A DNA stretch of 64,000 bases from Dicyema japonicum (taxonomy: Eukaryota; Dicyemida; Rhombozoa; Dicyemidae), in contig RDEW01000053.1 in NCBI GenBank assembly GCA_011109175.1, forward strand, positions 124,001 to 188,000. The letters are read 5' to 3'. Below, piece by piece: positions 44,949-56,300 of this stretch. The notes under the pieces were generated by a model. That model ran no database searches and was not told where the DNA came from. It was given only the letters and a program-made list of their open reading frames with translations. Both the position numbers and the translations under genes were made by a program. Within the stretch, counting starts at the first letter, position 1; every line of letters begins with the position of its first letter.

Positions 44949-45527
44949 TAATTTATAAAATATTCTTAATTTCATGAGTTTCAAAATGTTCTTTTATCCA
45001 AAAAATATATATACCCTCATCTAACTTCAATGACTAGAAAGTGAGGCTCTGATCGGGAAAGTTACGTTAATGATCGGGAAACCCAATAATCAAATTAAAA
45101 TTTAAGCATTAACATTAGGCCTTTCTAATGGAGAAGAGTTTTTTACGATTGTTATGAGACAAGTTATCGTGTCTCATGTTGACTAGTGACCTATTGGATC
45201 ATTGATCGGACTGACAAGGTCGTCCACTTATGGCCCAAGGATTCCCGACGTTTCTTCACTATAAAAAAGAAGTAGTCTTCAAAATATTTAATAAAAAGTT
45301 CTATTCTTTCGTTGTGATACTTACGCTGTGTCTGGAATCGAAGCCTACTCCTCCTTTTGAAAATCGTCGACCCGAATGAAAGCAAAGTTGATTACATTTA
45401 TGGAATCTTTGGAGGTATTTGCCTCAGAGTTATTTGTACCTTTGGAAACTGCAACAACCTTATCGTCCTCGGGGCCTGAAAGTCTTCATTCATTGATGGA
45501 AGGAAATCTGCCGCAGTTCTCACTGTG
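44949..45527. other. Gene-free stretch
   Basis: The minus-strand open frame 45385-45191 is basic and has no family features. Confidence 0.35.
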
Positions 45528-45722
45528 TATCGAGACAAACGAAATACGCAGCTGAGACATTCTTTTGAGGAAAAATAATATCCAAGCTATTCGTTTCTGT
45601 ACATCTAACGACATCACTCGTCATACAGGAACCTTCAGCTGAAGCATACACAGCAAGATTCGAACCCTGGCCATCAGGACTTTGTCCAGCACTTATGACA
45701 CTACACCATCCCGACTTAAACG
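45528..45722 (-). repeat. tRNA-derived SINE, copy 3
   Basis: The minus strand shows GGATGGTGTAGTGTCATAAG (A-box region), GGGTTCGAATCTTG (B box), then ATGACGAGTGATGTCGT in the body as in the other two copies. Confidence 0.75.
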
Positions 45723-45789
45723 ACATTACAACGCATTTAAGAGCGGTCCTCGAGATTCCATAATCGAAGCTTGCCTTCTCAGGACCTAA

Positions 45790-45995
45790 AAATTATCATA
45801 ATTGTAAACTCTTGTTGAGCATCCATGCGCAGTGATCTTCGGGAAATACAATCTCAAATACAGAATCGGCGTGCAACAAGGAAACATGCTAGGACCTTCA
45901 CTATTTGCTTTTGAGACTGACCTGGTGACTTTCACATTCAGAACACCGCCTAACGTCAGGTATCCCATTCAATGATGTCAGGTCCATCCTCTCTG
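45790..45995 (+). pseudogene. LINE reverse transcriptase fragment (R2-like)
   Basis: The plus strand reads YRIGVQQGNMLGPSLFAFET, matching the GVQQGDPLGSLLFSL motif of the RLE-LINE at 54.9 kb. It is short and isolated. Confidence 0.7.
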
Positions 45996-46824
45996 TACTC
46001 GAACGAGAACCAAATCCTTCCAAATAAAAGGTCATAAACGTGTATGCTCAAAAAACAACTTTTCCCAAGCATAATCAACGATTACTGGTTTTCTTTTTGT
46101 CGTCGATTGTCGAAAGTCGCAGTGGTGACGTACCGGTTGTGTACGGAATTTCTACTTAGCTCCATGTAACCTTTGTCCTTTTCCTTGAACAAGTTGACGG
46201 ACTGAGAACCATCAGAAACCCAAAGTCATGAGAACCCAATGAGCTAGGCTGATCATCCATCAGAACATAAATAGGATGATTTGTCTAATAAGCGCCTAGC
46301 TAAGATTGACGTCCAATCTTTTTCCTTGGTGGTTGCACAACAGGGTATCCTTTTCATGGAAATAAAACGGATGAGACTGAAGTGATAAAAATATTTTCTA
46401 GCGCATAAAAGTCAGAGGATTCGAAAGATAAGAAATAACAAGGTTGACAAGTGCTTGCTTCGCAAATGCTGCAATATTCTCTTGGCTTCAATTGACAAAG
46501 TAATATTGCACATTAGGCAATACGGCTTTGTTTCATCAATGGGACTTGGAATTAACAAAAATCTGCCTTGCCAACTACGGGCTGAACTCACCGATAATTT
46601 ATGTCACTGTCCGTACGTGGAACTCCACAAGAACCAATCGAAATAAAAATTAGTTCTCTGGATAATTCAGATTTTTCTGAGTTGAATGTTGTAATTTTTA
46701 GTTAAAATCGTTATTATTTTAAAAACATAAAGTAGCCAAAACCAGTCAATATGAATAAAGTGTCATTTTAGTGATATTTTATTATTCTTAATTAACAAAA
46801 AAACAATAATAATAATCGAATAAA
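45996..46824. other. Gene-free stretch
   Basis: The open frame 46455-46646 has no recognised features. Confidence 0.35.
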
Positions 46825-47080
46825 GAAAATCAATTGTAATTAACACTATGCAAGCTGAATTCTCCTCTTTTGGCATTGGCCCTTTGTATTACCCTCACTG
46901 TTCTCTTGTATACCACTTGAGAAAGCAAATCACTAGACAAGACAGCTGTTTCTCTTGGTTCCTCTTCGACGTCACCTCCGAGTTCAAAGCCTCTTGAGAT
47001 AAGATGATTAGTCACTCTTGTAACCTCATCATTATAGTTATCAACTTTCAGCCCATGTCTATGCTCGATTATCATGCTCT
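46825..47080 (-). pseudogene. RLE-LINE C-terminal fragment, same family as 597-1490
   Basis: The minus strand reads SMIIEHRHGLKVDNYNDEV, matching SMLIEHKHGMKVYDEEYAS near 1290. It continues beyond the end of the 597-1490 copy (VVYKRTVRVIQRANAKRG), which shows what the family's C-terminus looks like. Confidence 0.75.
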
Positions 47081-47084
47081 AAAT

Positions 47085-49475
47085 TTTTTTAAACTTAACT
47101 TATTATGTCTTGATACAGTATGACCTCTATTTGGGGCACCTATTTAAAAAAAATGCCCCAAAACAGAGGTTTCCCAAAAATGGAGGTTCGGCATTTTCTT
47201 TAGATTTATCCACAGTTTAACAATTTAAATTTGCTTTTTATTAAATTTATAGATAAATAATGTTTTTTAATAAATTTTTCAGAATTATATTAAAAACAAA
47301 TTTATTTAACGATAGGAAAATAGTCTGTTAATTTCCCTCCGGTTGCGGATTTTTTTATTTGCATTCCTAATATTTTTCTGAAATTATAATAATCTTTCAA
47401 AGCTTCCAAATTGAAAATGTTCTCTTCAAGTGTATTCATCGCTGTTATTGTTTCCAAATGAGAATAGGTACATTTTACTCCGTCGTATTCATCATTTTCT
47501 ACTTCATTTTCAGTATATCTTTAATTATGTTATCTAAACTCTCCAATTCATTATTCACCAATGAGAGAGTTTGAAAACGACATCAATTTTCTTCCAACAA
47601 TTAGTAATTGATTCAGAGTGTATTTGTTGTCTTCCCAACAATAATGATCATTTGTCTGAGATTTACTTGCTTTAAATTCAACATTGTAAACTTATCATTT
47701 TCAAAAGATAGGGTAAAATCCATCAAATTATTTAAATAATTGCATTTGAATGATTGGCTTCAATTTTTCGCCACAAGCACTGACCTACAAAAGCATAGTG
47801 ACTTTTTCTTTACTCCTTTTAATTCCAAAACAATCTTCATCTGAAGGTACAAATGATTTTGATGTTATTCTTTTAATGTACAATCCCGTTTCATCGCAGT
47901 TGAAAATATTTTCAATGCCATAGTTATTGACATAGTCATCGTACAAAAAATTCCAAGGCAAGAAATATCACACGAATTTTTTTACCACTTATTGTCTGAC
48001 AAATTGTGTCTTTTCTTAAATTTTTCAAGCCAACCATTCTCTGAATGAGGTATAGTTCAAATTCCTAGCTACTTTTATAGCAATGTTTTTAAGAATAGGT
48101 CCTGAAACGGAATAAATTCTTCCTTGTTTTAAAAAAGCATTCATAACAATTTTATCGTTTCTGTGACAGACTGTCTCTTCTCTGTGAAATTTGACTAAGA
48201 CAATTTGATTGTACGGACCCATTATTTATAAAGTTCATTTATTTGTTTAATTCTAGATACTGCTCTACAATAGAATATCAGAATTTATAATTTTATTCTT
48301 TTGACAATATCTGCTCATGAAACATTTTCGTTGTTCTTGCAATTTAAGCTTTAACTCCAGAGTAAGTTTCCTCCCCATGACAACAAACGCAAATCTAGCA
48401 CGCGAAGTTTACATTTTATATAATTAAATTTAATATTAATTGCAAGACTTTATATAAATTAAAAAAAATTAAGTGCCTCACTAAGAGGTTCAGGTAATTT
48501 CCAAATTTGGAAATTACTGTATAAAAATGATCTAAATTTCAAACTGCCCAAAAACCTGGGGGTGCCCCAAAAATAGATGTGCCCCAATGAGGAGGTCCGC
48601 CCCAAATGGAGGTTGCACTGTATCTCTAAAGCATTCGACAGTGAATGCATGAAGCGTTGTTAAAGCAGCTTGTATCAGCATGTGTTCCAAGATACCTATT
48701 TGTTTGGCTAAGAAATTATCTTCAAAAAAGACAATCTTTTGTGAAGGTGTGTGGAAATATATCCGATGCAATATCATTCAAAAGAGGAGTAACACAAGGT
48801 TCGATTTTGAGCCACATTTTGTTTGATATATTTATGGCGAGTTTTTCACGTCCGAGGAATATTAATACTAGTCTTCTTATTTATGCGGATGACGTAATCG
48901 TGGTGACACATCTATAAAATCTTCTATATCTGAAGGGAGAATCGGGATCATGTTGACCAGATTGAGCATTGGTGCAACATGAGACGGCTTAAGCTCTCTG
49001 CTGAAAAATCTTGCGCACTCCGAATAAGCAATGTGAAAAAAGCACCTGAAACAAGAATACAAACTGGGAGTAAATAATGCACACAGTCTGCTCTACCTGG
49101 GGGTCGACTATGGATAAGCAGGAGATTACATTGACGACATAAAGGGGAGTAGAAAGAGAGCCCTTCCGCTCTTATGTACACAGAAGTTACACGTTAATCG
49201 CGACACCAACCTGTTCATCTTCAAGGGAGTTATTCTTCCTAGCCTACTTTATGGGTGCGAGGGGTGGTTCTTCTCTCCGAAGAGGGAGAAGATCTTATCC
49301 CTCCTAGAGAAGATTAGGAGAGCTGCAATTAAGCTCTCCTTAAATAAGAAGCTGAGAGACTGTCTAAGCGAGGACGAAAACAAGCTCTTAAAGCCGGCTA
49401 GCAGGATTGTGGAGAATCGGATCAATGGTCGTATGAGGATATCAAAAATCCAGGACACGTAAATTAAGCTGGGAG
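47085..49475 (+). pseudogene. Jockey/RTE-like LINE interrupted by a Tigger element
   Basis: 47085-47115 and 48621-49475 together form one reverse transcriptase. Across the Tigger insertion the reading joins as LDISKAFDS (RT motif A). Then come LVSACVPRYLFVWLRNYLQK, GVTQGSILSHILFDIFMASF and LLIYADDVIVVT near 48880, and a C-terminal part FIFKGVILPSLLYGCEGWFF and SLLEKIRRAAIKLSLNKK. Stops after 48917 show it is inactive. Confidence 0.85.
47116..48620 (-). mobile_element. Tigger/pogo-type DNA transposon with both ends
   Basis: The element is 1505 bp. Its ends are inverted repeats (CAGTATGACCTCTATTTGGG on the left; CAGTGCAACCTCCATTTGGG read inward from the right), flanked by TA on both sides (47114-47115 and 48621-48622), the target duplication of the pogo/mariner superfamily. 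The minus strand encodes a start-like MGRKLTLELKLK (pogo HTH), then a CENP-B-like segment (YSVSGPILKNIAIKVARNLN) and the first catalytic motif IFNCDETGLYIKR. The region with the second and third catalytic acids is missing, leaving only a C-terminal piece (NTLEENIFNLEAL). The copy is internally deleted and non-autonomous. Confidence 0.92.
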
Positions 49476-49619
49476 AAACGTCCTGAAGAAAATTTAATTA
49501 ATATTAAAAAAAAGTAAGTGTCCAGGTGTGGAGTCCAAGCCTCATGGTAGGACTCAGATGTAACACCCTCCAGAAAACTCCTTAACTCTTTTGTTAATAA
49601 ATCCTGCTTCTTTAAAAAT

Positions 49620-50125
49620 GTCTCTTTTGTTAATAGACCCCCACGAGACGAACAAATCAGGTGGACTAGGGCAGTCGAAGCACATTATATTCGATTCGGA
49701 TAGAGAAACTCATCTCCCACCCAAATACGACTCAAATACGAGTTCGGAATGTCACGTAGTCGAAATGGGTGACCTTGTTCGTCCCAAGAGGACCCCGACT
49801 ATGGCTACAGTGGTCGATATAGATGGCTTGCCCTTTGTCCCCGTTTTTGACAGATTTAAGGGAGATAATGGGGGGACGGAGTATTCAGAGACTGTGAGGC
49901 CTACTGCGAGGAATGAATCAGTTATCTTGAATGTTGTGTTCTTGTTATATAAGAGGGAACCAGATGTGCTAGAAAGAATCACGTGGATAGGAGAAAGCAG
50001 ATCAAGTCCCTTATATAAGTTCTTTCTGTTGGGAGTACTGCACAGTTTTCGGTAGTTTGGTGTTAAAATGCAGGTGGATGAGGTGGACGAAAATTTGGTA
50101 GCTGTAATATCTGGCCCACGTGTAT
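49620..50125 (+). CDS. Hypothetical protein
   Basis: An open frame from ATG at 49619-49621 (MSLLLIDPHETNKSGG) runs to 50055 with good composition (MATVVDIDGLPFVPVFDRF). A likely 21-nt intron lies at about 49937-49957, where a T-rich GT-AG interval sits in frame. A last exon after about 50068-50072 could end VDEVDENLVAVISGPRV. No domain is recognised. It begins directly after the LINE tail. Confidence 0.45.
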
Positions 50126-50847
50126 GATTGTGTTTGATTGTAGACTAGGGTCGTACTGGCGACTGATTTTGATAATCAATTGATTGACTTTGGATTGCTT
50201 GAAGGTTGATGTTTTTGTTTATTTTAGTAGACGTGTCTATTATGGTTGGTTGTTGATTTGTAGGTCATTGTAAGACTTGATTCTCTCATTAATGTAAAAT
50301 TTTGTAATATTTATGGACTATTTTGTGTTAATACGTTATTTTTAATTTTCTATGATGAGTTTGTGGTCTGGTGGATCTTACTTTGTGGTAGTTTTTAGCC
50401 ATGCTTGATCAAATTATATATATTAATTTAATAAATTAAATAAATTTTTTTGATTTTTTTCTTTGTGGGCGTCGGAGATTGTTAAAAAAGGTTTGAATAA
50501 CCGTACGGTGACCCCATTATAGACGCGTCTAGCGGACACGAACTCGTTTAAGTATTTATTGTCGACCTTCAGGCTTAACAAAATTATTGAGTTGCAAATT
50601 AACCACGTGCTTTGAAATTTTGTGCGAACTTTTTGAGATAATGTCGTTTTCTTGGATTTGACCGTCATTATAACTCAACCTATGAAAGTCATTTTTGAGC
50701 TCTTCTTACTCGAAGAACTGTTCCAGGGACTTATTCGATCCTAAAATGTCATTTTGAGACAGCGAAAATAGACTTGGGGGACCAGTCTTTATGCTAAAAT
50801 TTATTCAATCTGAACTAAAACAAAAAATATTTTTTAAAAGTAAAATA
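50126..50847. other. Stretch with one unassigned open frame
   Basis: The minus-strand frame 50668-50423 (MTVKSKKTTLSQKVRTKF; KYLNEFVSARRVYNG) may be part of a spliced gene, but no family or splice pattern could be fixed. The rest is AT-rich. Confidence 0.3.
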
Positions 50848-51866
50848 TTATTCTGATGCATATTTTTTACACCAAATCTTAGCCTTGCTGTCGATTTCAA
50901 CACCTTTCAAGTCATCCTTAGTAATTTTGTACAATTTGTGTCTTCTCCGATTGAACGCTTTACTTGGTTCCCTATAATGTAGTAGCCGTTCCCAAAGATG
51001 CCAATATAGTCCTGATTTGTACCATAGAAGACATATTCGGTCATGTTCTTTGTCCCCACATATTTGATCCACTCTTTGGTGACATTCGTGTCAAACTTGA
51101 ATTTCTTGTTTATCCCAAAAGTCTGGGATCTGATTTGGAACATTTCACAGTTCCGTCTCAGTTTGTAAGAGTAGATTTTGAGAAAGACAGCCGAAGAAAA
51201 CGTCATCAACGACAAGCCTACGCTTAGACGTAAAATATACTGATTAGAAAAATAAGAATAGCGAAGTGACCCGATCTCGGATTTTTGGGGGACTTGAGGA
51301 TTTTCATTATTTGATTTTCTATGCATTTTTTGTATTTATTCTGAGCAGTCACCTCATTTTTACCGACGGTGGTGATGTTCATGATCTCCTGTAAACTTCC
51401 TTTGATCTTTTCGGTGGAGAGATCCCAGTCTGAAGGTTAAATCGTAAAGAGACCTCGGGAATAAATGTCGCTTTTTATGGAAAAAATATCCTGTGAAGGT
51501 TTCGATCGCAGATTCAACTGGAATCAATTTAAATTTTACATTGGCTAAAGTCAGAGATCTCTTCTTCGATGTCTTCGTTTTGGGAAGTAATGTTTTCTGA
51601 CTTTATTCCGACGAATCCTGCTGTGTTGTCTCTTAGCTGAAAATCCATAGGACTGTGAACCTGATTATATTTGTCGACGATGGCTTCGTAGACACGGCCC
51701 AATCCACTTTTGACGTTTTTCGTCAAAACTTCAATTATTGAGGATTTCACAGATGTTGGTGCTAGGCTCTCTTCTGTTTTGTAGGAATTCGACGAATCCT
51801 TCGTTCTGCCTTTGCGAAACTCTCTGCTGTACCCGATCCGACCCAACTCTCTTTACTGGAACCCAT
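50848..51866 (-). CDS. Orphan single-pass membrane protein
   Basis: The spliced product is about 299 residues with one long hydrophobic segment (FAILIFLISLSLMTFSSAVF). That segment appears only after removing a 23-nt intron (51240-51218). Before it lies an acidic, helix-rich region (EEEISDFSQ; DWDLSTEKIKGSLQEIMN), after it a mixed region with VTKEWIKYVGTKNMTEYVFY and GIFGNGYYIIG, and a basic tail. Other introns: 51847-51822 (26 nt), 51660-51637 (24), 51539-51518 (22) and 51453-51430 (24). Two single-base corrections in homopolymers are needed (T run near 51481-51486, A run near 50970); the total is then exactly 300 codons. The start at 51866 is tentative, and no family is recognised. Confidence 0.6.
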
Positions 51867-52187
51867 GAATTATGTTCATTTTACGAAAGATTGATAATTT
51901 AGCATTAAACTGACGGAATTTACCTTATATCCAAAAATGGAAAGAATTCGCAAAATTTCAATATTTGACTAAATAGGAAAATTAGTGTAGACTATCATAC
52001 AGACTATCGTATGTCTTAATTCTGACAGATGATCGTATGAGTTACTTCAATTTGTCAGGACAGGATCCGATCCCGAGTCCTTCGTGTATCAGAGACTTCT
52101 TTTACAGAACAGTGTTTCTCAATCTTTTTTTGTATCTCCCATATTTTTTTTAAAATAAATTTTATTTTAAATTTTAAACAATAGAAG
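51867..52187. other. Spacer
   Basis: AT-rich. A possible degraded tRNA-like segment at about 52040-52095 is too weak to call. Confidence 0.35.
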
Positions 52188-55046
52188 TCAGGTAGTTGCC
52201 GCCCTCACCGCGTGGCTGTTCCCTCTCAAAATTGCGAGCGAAATTCGCTCAAATAGCCAGCGGCGTTCGCGGAGATCTCCAGTGCATGAGGTGATCCGGT
52301 TTCCAAGACGTCCGAAAAACTCGAGTGTAGAGGGGGAGTAGGATCCGGAAGTCTCCATAGCAAGGGGAACAAATTTGACATCATCGGGAAGGTCGACGTA
52401 TTTAACGAGTTTGGCCTTCTCCGCCTTTACGGATGCTGAACAGGCCCTTGTAGCACTCTCGTGAAGATTTTTCTGGGCGAACGTGTCTGTACATGTCACA
52501 TCCCAAACCAGTGGTTTCCCGGCCTCAAATGGAAATATGGTCATCCCGTCCGGTCGTTTCCCGTCACTTCTGCATAACCCGACCGGTTCAAGAATGGCCG
52601 AGTATCCAGCAGCATCCATAGCTCGCCTGACAATTTCATTCAGAGCCTTGTGCCTTGGGATCTGCCAGCGCTCCTCCTGCAGGCGAGAGGGTGCAGGCCA
52701 TAGCAGTCTATCAGGATGCCACATCGGCACGGGTGAGGTACACATACTTTTAGTCCCAGCCGCAGAGAGATACCAGTTCTAACGCATTCATCATCCAGAA
52801 AAGTGCCCAAAGCTCCATTGGGGATGGCGTTTAGCCAAGCTCCGCTCTCAGGGGAAGCCCCCGAAAGCAAACAAGCGCGTCGGTGCTGATTGGCAGATTC
52901 CAGTAGGAGTCCAAATGATTTCCAGCATAATAAGTTGTCCAGGTTTCGCTGGCGATCTTGGGAAGGAGGCAGGGGGAGGTTGGTGGCATTCCAGGCTTCT
53001 CGTGCGTGGATTATCTCTTGGTCAGTTGAGAATTCGGGTGGGGAGTGTAGAATCCTCCTGACCAAAGGTTCGCAGGCCGTGAGTGATGATAAATGAGCGG
53101 GAAGTGAGACGTCCAAAGTTCGACGGATTCCAAGACCCCCGAATCTAACTGGGAGTGTAGCCTGCATCCATGTATCATCGTCGAATCGGACATTAAATAT
53201 TTGCTCCGTCGAGCTGAGGAGAGACAAATCAAAATTCTCGAGCAGCTCCAGTTGAGAATAATGGAGCTGTCCTTAGTAGATAGGAGATTCTCTGGATGTT
53301 GAGACTTCTTTTCAATAGGAATAGTGCTGTGTGCAAGTCCAGCAGCTGTAATCTTTCCAGCGAATCGCATATGAGTCGTTTTTTGTCAAGGAGGACATGC
53401 TTCATCTCATTACTAGTGATCGGGGATCCAAGAAAAATCAATTCATTTTCAGGGGTCGAAATCCCACCGGGATACAAGGAGTAAAATTTTTGAACAATTG
53501 AAGAGAAGTCATCGTCAGCAAGACCACAGTTTGTTATTTCACATTTCGTTATATTCAACTGAAGACCCACCTCGGACAGCGCGGGGGTGAGTACTTCTAA
53601 GTCCTGGAAGACCGTTTACGGGGGACCTCCTAAGACAGCGTCATCGAGGTACCAGATGTTGAGTGGGCATCTGTTCTGCCTGTGGAGTCTTCTTTCACCT
53701 CGGGTGTTTGAAGCTCTCTCAGGCCTCTATCCGTGCTCTTGGGGTATGGCACTGCCGCTCGTGCCTTGGAATTGGTTCGGGGTTTCCTAATGGTCACGCG
53801 AGTGCATGTACCTCCGGGGCAAGACCTTTCCCATTTGGATCCAGATTCGCTGCTCAAAATTATCAATGAACGCCGGTCATCGAGGAGTATCCCGGTGAAG
53901 ATCCCTAAAGCAGCCCGCCCCCTAGCTGCCGAAGCCTTAACCAAAGCAATCGACGATGCACTCCGCTCCGACTCTATAAACGACTGGATACGTTTGTTTA
54001 ATTTTGCTCCTTTCGCTCTTGGCTCCTCTAGAGATCGCAATGGGAAGGAGTCTCTCTCGATTGAGATGAAGAACAACATCCGCGCATTTATGGATGGAAC
54101 TCACTTTACGGACCTCACGTCCTTCTGCATCCGTTCAACTGAGACTCGGAGTTCAACTCGGGAAACGGAGATTCTTCGCCTAAGAAGACCGTACGATCGA
54201 AGTTGCTTGAAGGAGGAACCCGATCCGCATTGAAGGCCCTCTCACTCTCAGATGGACCACGCAATCCAACCATTGATACTTACAAGACGCTATTGGGGAA
54301 ACATCCACCCTCTCCGAATGACCTACGCCATTGCTCGCCCCCATCAGAAGCGACCCTTTGACCACGTCGCCTGAGGATGTCATCACGGCGTTATGGAACT
54401 TTGCACCAAGTAGCTGTGGAGGTCTCGATGGCTTAAGGCCGGCCATCTTAAAGACCTTATTTCACCGACTATTGGAGACCAAGCAAGTCGTCTTTCATAC
54501 TCACTCACTTCTCTTATGAACAGGATATTATCTGGACATTTGCCTGATTTGATACGTCATATCTTGTTTTCGGCTAGTCTGATTGCCGTCGACAAGAAGG
54601 GAGGTGGAATCCGCCCGATCGCGGTCGGATTCACTTTCAGAAGACTAGCAGCCAAGATTGCTTCCAGATTTTCTACGTCAATCTTGTCAAAATCCTTACT
54701 TCCCAGTCAAGTTGGAGTCGGAGTTCGTCTTGGATGTGAGGCAGCCGTTCACTCCGTCAGAAGATTCAGGAACAGCAGCATTCAAGACTTTAAAAGGCAC
54801 ATTATGGTAAAACTGGACATCAAGAACGCTTTTAACAGCTTAAGAAGAGACTGCATTCTGGAGGCCTGCAAGGAAAGATGTCCGTACATATTTGAACTGG
54901 TCAATTATTCATACGGAAAACCTTCATCACTATTGCACGGGGATTTCATAGTTCCATCGTCCTCAGGTGTTCAACAGGGCGACCCCCTCGGATCACTGCT
55001 GTTCTCCCTCGGCATTGAGAGGATCACGAAGCTCTCTAGATATTAA
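52188..55046 (-). mobile_element. RLE-type LINE with inverted 5' half and PHD-like N-terminal finger
   Basis: The minus strand from 53665 to 52188 encodes, across two frame breaks (about 53228 and 52690), the RT catalytic LNIWYLDDAVLGG, a C-terminal RT region, a zinc-knuckle segment (PCRCGILIDCYGLHPLAC), and the endonuclease KRPDGMTIFPFEAG...PLVWDVTCTDTF. The tail is FERISLAILRGNSHAV. The plus strand from about 53666 to 55046 encodes the N-terminal half: a PHD-like finger (CSACGVFFHLGCLKLS...WHCRSC), WIRLFNFAPFALGSSRDR, then RT fingers and palm up to VQQGDPLGSLLFSL. That point lies just before YLDD in the protein. The two halves therefore abut head to head with almost no sequence lost between them. 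Stops make it inactive. Confidence 0.88.
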
Positions 55047-55645
55047 AAAAAATTATTCACTGAACATTCTCCCTGTGACCGGCACAGGAACCTCATAGAT
55101 GGAATTAGCTTACGAAACCACTTAAGGCAGCTAAAAACTAACAACCTGCACTTCTTAGGATTGATTTTGAGACCTCTACTGTCAAAGCAGAGTATGGTCA
55201 CCCCCTCCCTCACACAGCTTCTTGGATCATAACACAAAAGATCTTTTCTTCACTAATGATCCTAAAGTACGATGTCATCAGCATAGACACCCATTCTAGT
55301 TCTCCAATTGGCTGAGCAAGGAAGCGATGACAAGAAGATATTGAATAAGGTGTCACTCAGGATCGACCCCTGTCGTATTCTTTCGTTAGAGACTAACAAA
55401 TTGGATCGGCAACCTTTATGTTGCGCCTAATTCATTCGACCTTCTACAAATTTAGAGATCCAGCTTATCAGTTCGACGGAGATTCCCGCTTTTCCTGGTT
55501 TCCTTACAACAACCAATTCCGCCTCCTCCAAACGCCTGGCAACATATCTCAACCTGAGGTTACCGTTAAACATCCTTATCAGGAAGTCCACAAAGCTATG
55601 TGGTGCCTTATTGAAGAGGGCCATAGGTATCCGGTCAGACCCAGG
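55043..55645 (-). pseudogene. Jockey-like LINE reverse transcriptase fragment
   Basis: The minus strand reads RIPMALFNKAPHSFVDFLIR, VVRKPGK, GSILSDTLFNIFLSSLP and VYADDIVL near 55290, in several frames. It abuts the inverted half of the RLE-LINE. Confidence 0.8.
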
Positions 55646-56149
55646 GGCATTAATTTTGGATTTTCAAATTGTCCCAAGGAATCTGGAAAACAAAGCTGGA
55701 ACTCAATAATTCCTTATCACCCGATAGTCAGTGCTTGCATCACTATTCACCACAGGGGAGGCAAACTCAGTCTCTTCTGTAGTACCTTTTGGTGGAGAGG
55801 CACTTGAATTAGCTAGCCTATGTCCCTTACCACGATTCACACATTTGAGATCATCCACCGTCTTGAATCCCAATAAAGTTGGGGTTCTCCTCGTTTAAAT
55901 ACTCTGAAGTTGCCAAAACAGCTGATGTACTTAAGGTACAAAGTAGTTTGAGACTTGCTTCAGTTAGTCCGTAAAATACCTAAAAAATTCAGTCATCCGA
56001 GACACATCTTTCTGACATCGAAAATTGCAATGAAACGAGGGAGGAATAAGATTGGATGGAAGAAACTAGTAAAAAGGATAGTAGGGAGTACAACACAAAC
56101 GAAATGTATATTTTCATTGTTAATACCGGTGATTGATATCCTAGTAAAT
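55646..56149. other. Gene-free stretch
   Basis: The open frame 55955-56290 runs into repeat B and has no family features. Confidence 0.35.
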
Positions 56150-56300
56150 TTTCCACCACCGAATGCACAGATTCATGGTTCCCCCAATTTAACTTACCTT
56201 CTCAGATCAAACACTGTTTCTTTCGTTTTTAAAGCATTCGGAGGGGGCAATAAAGCCAGACAGATGGATCACGTGATGCCAGTCTATTAGAGCGTGAAAA
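56150..56300 (+). repeat. Dispersed repeat family B, diverged copy
   Basis: Contains GACAGATGGATCACGTGATG and a following AGTCTATTAGAG, in line with the ends of the other copies. Confidence 0.55.
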
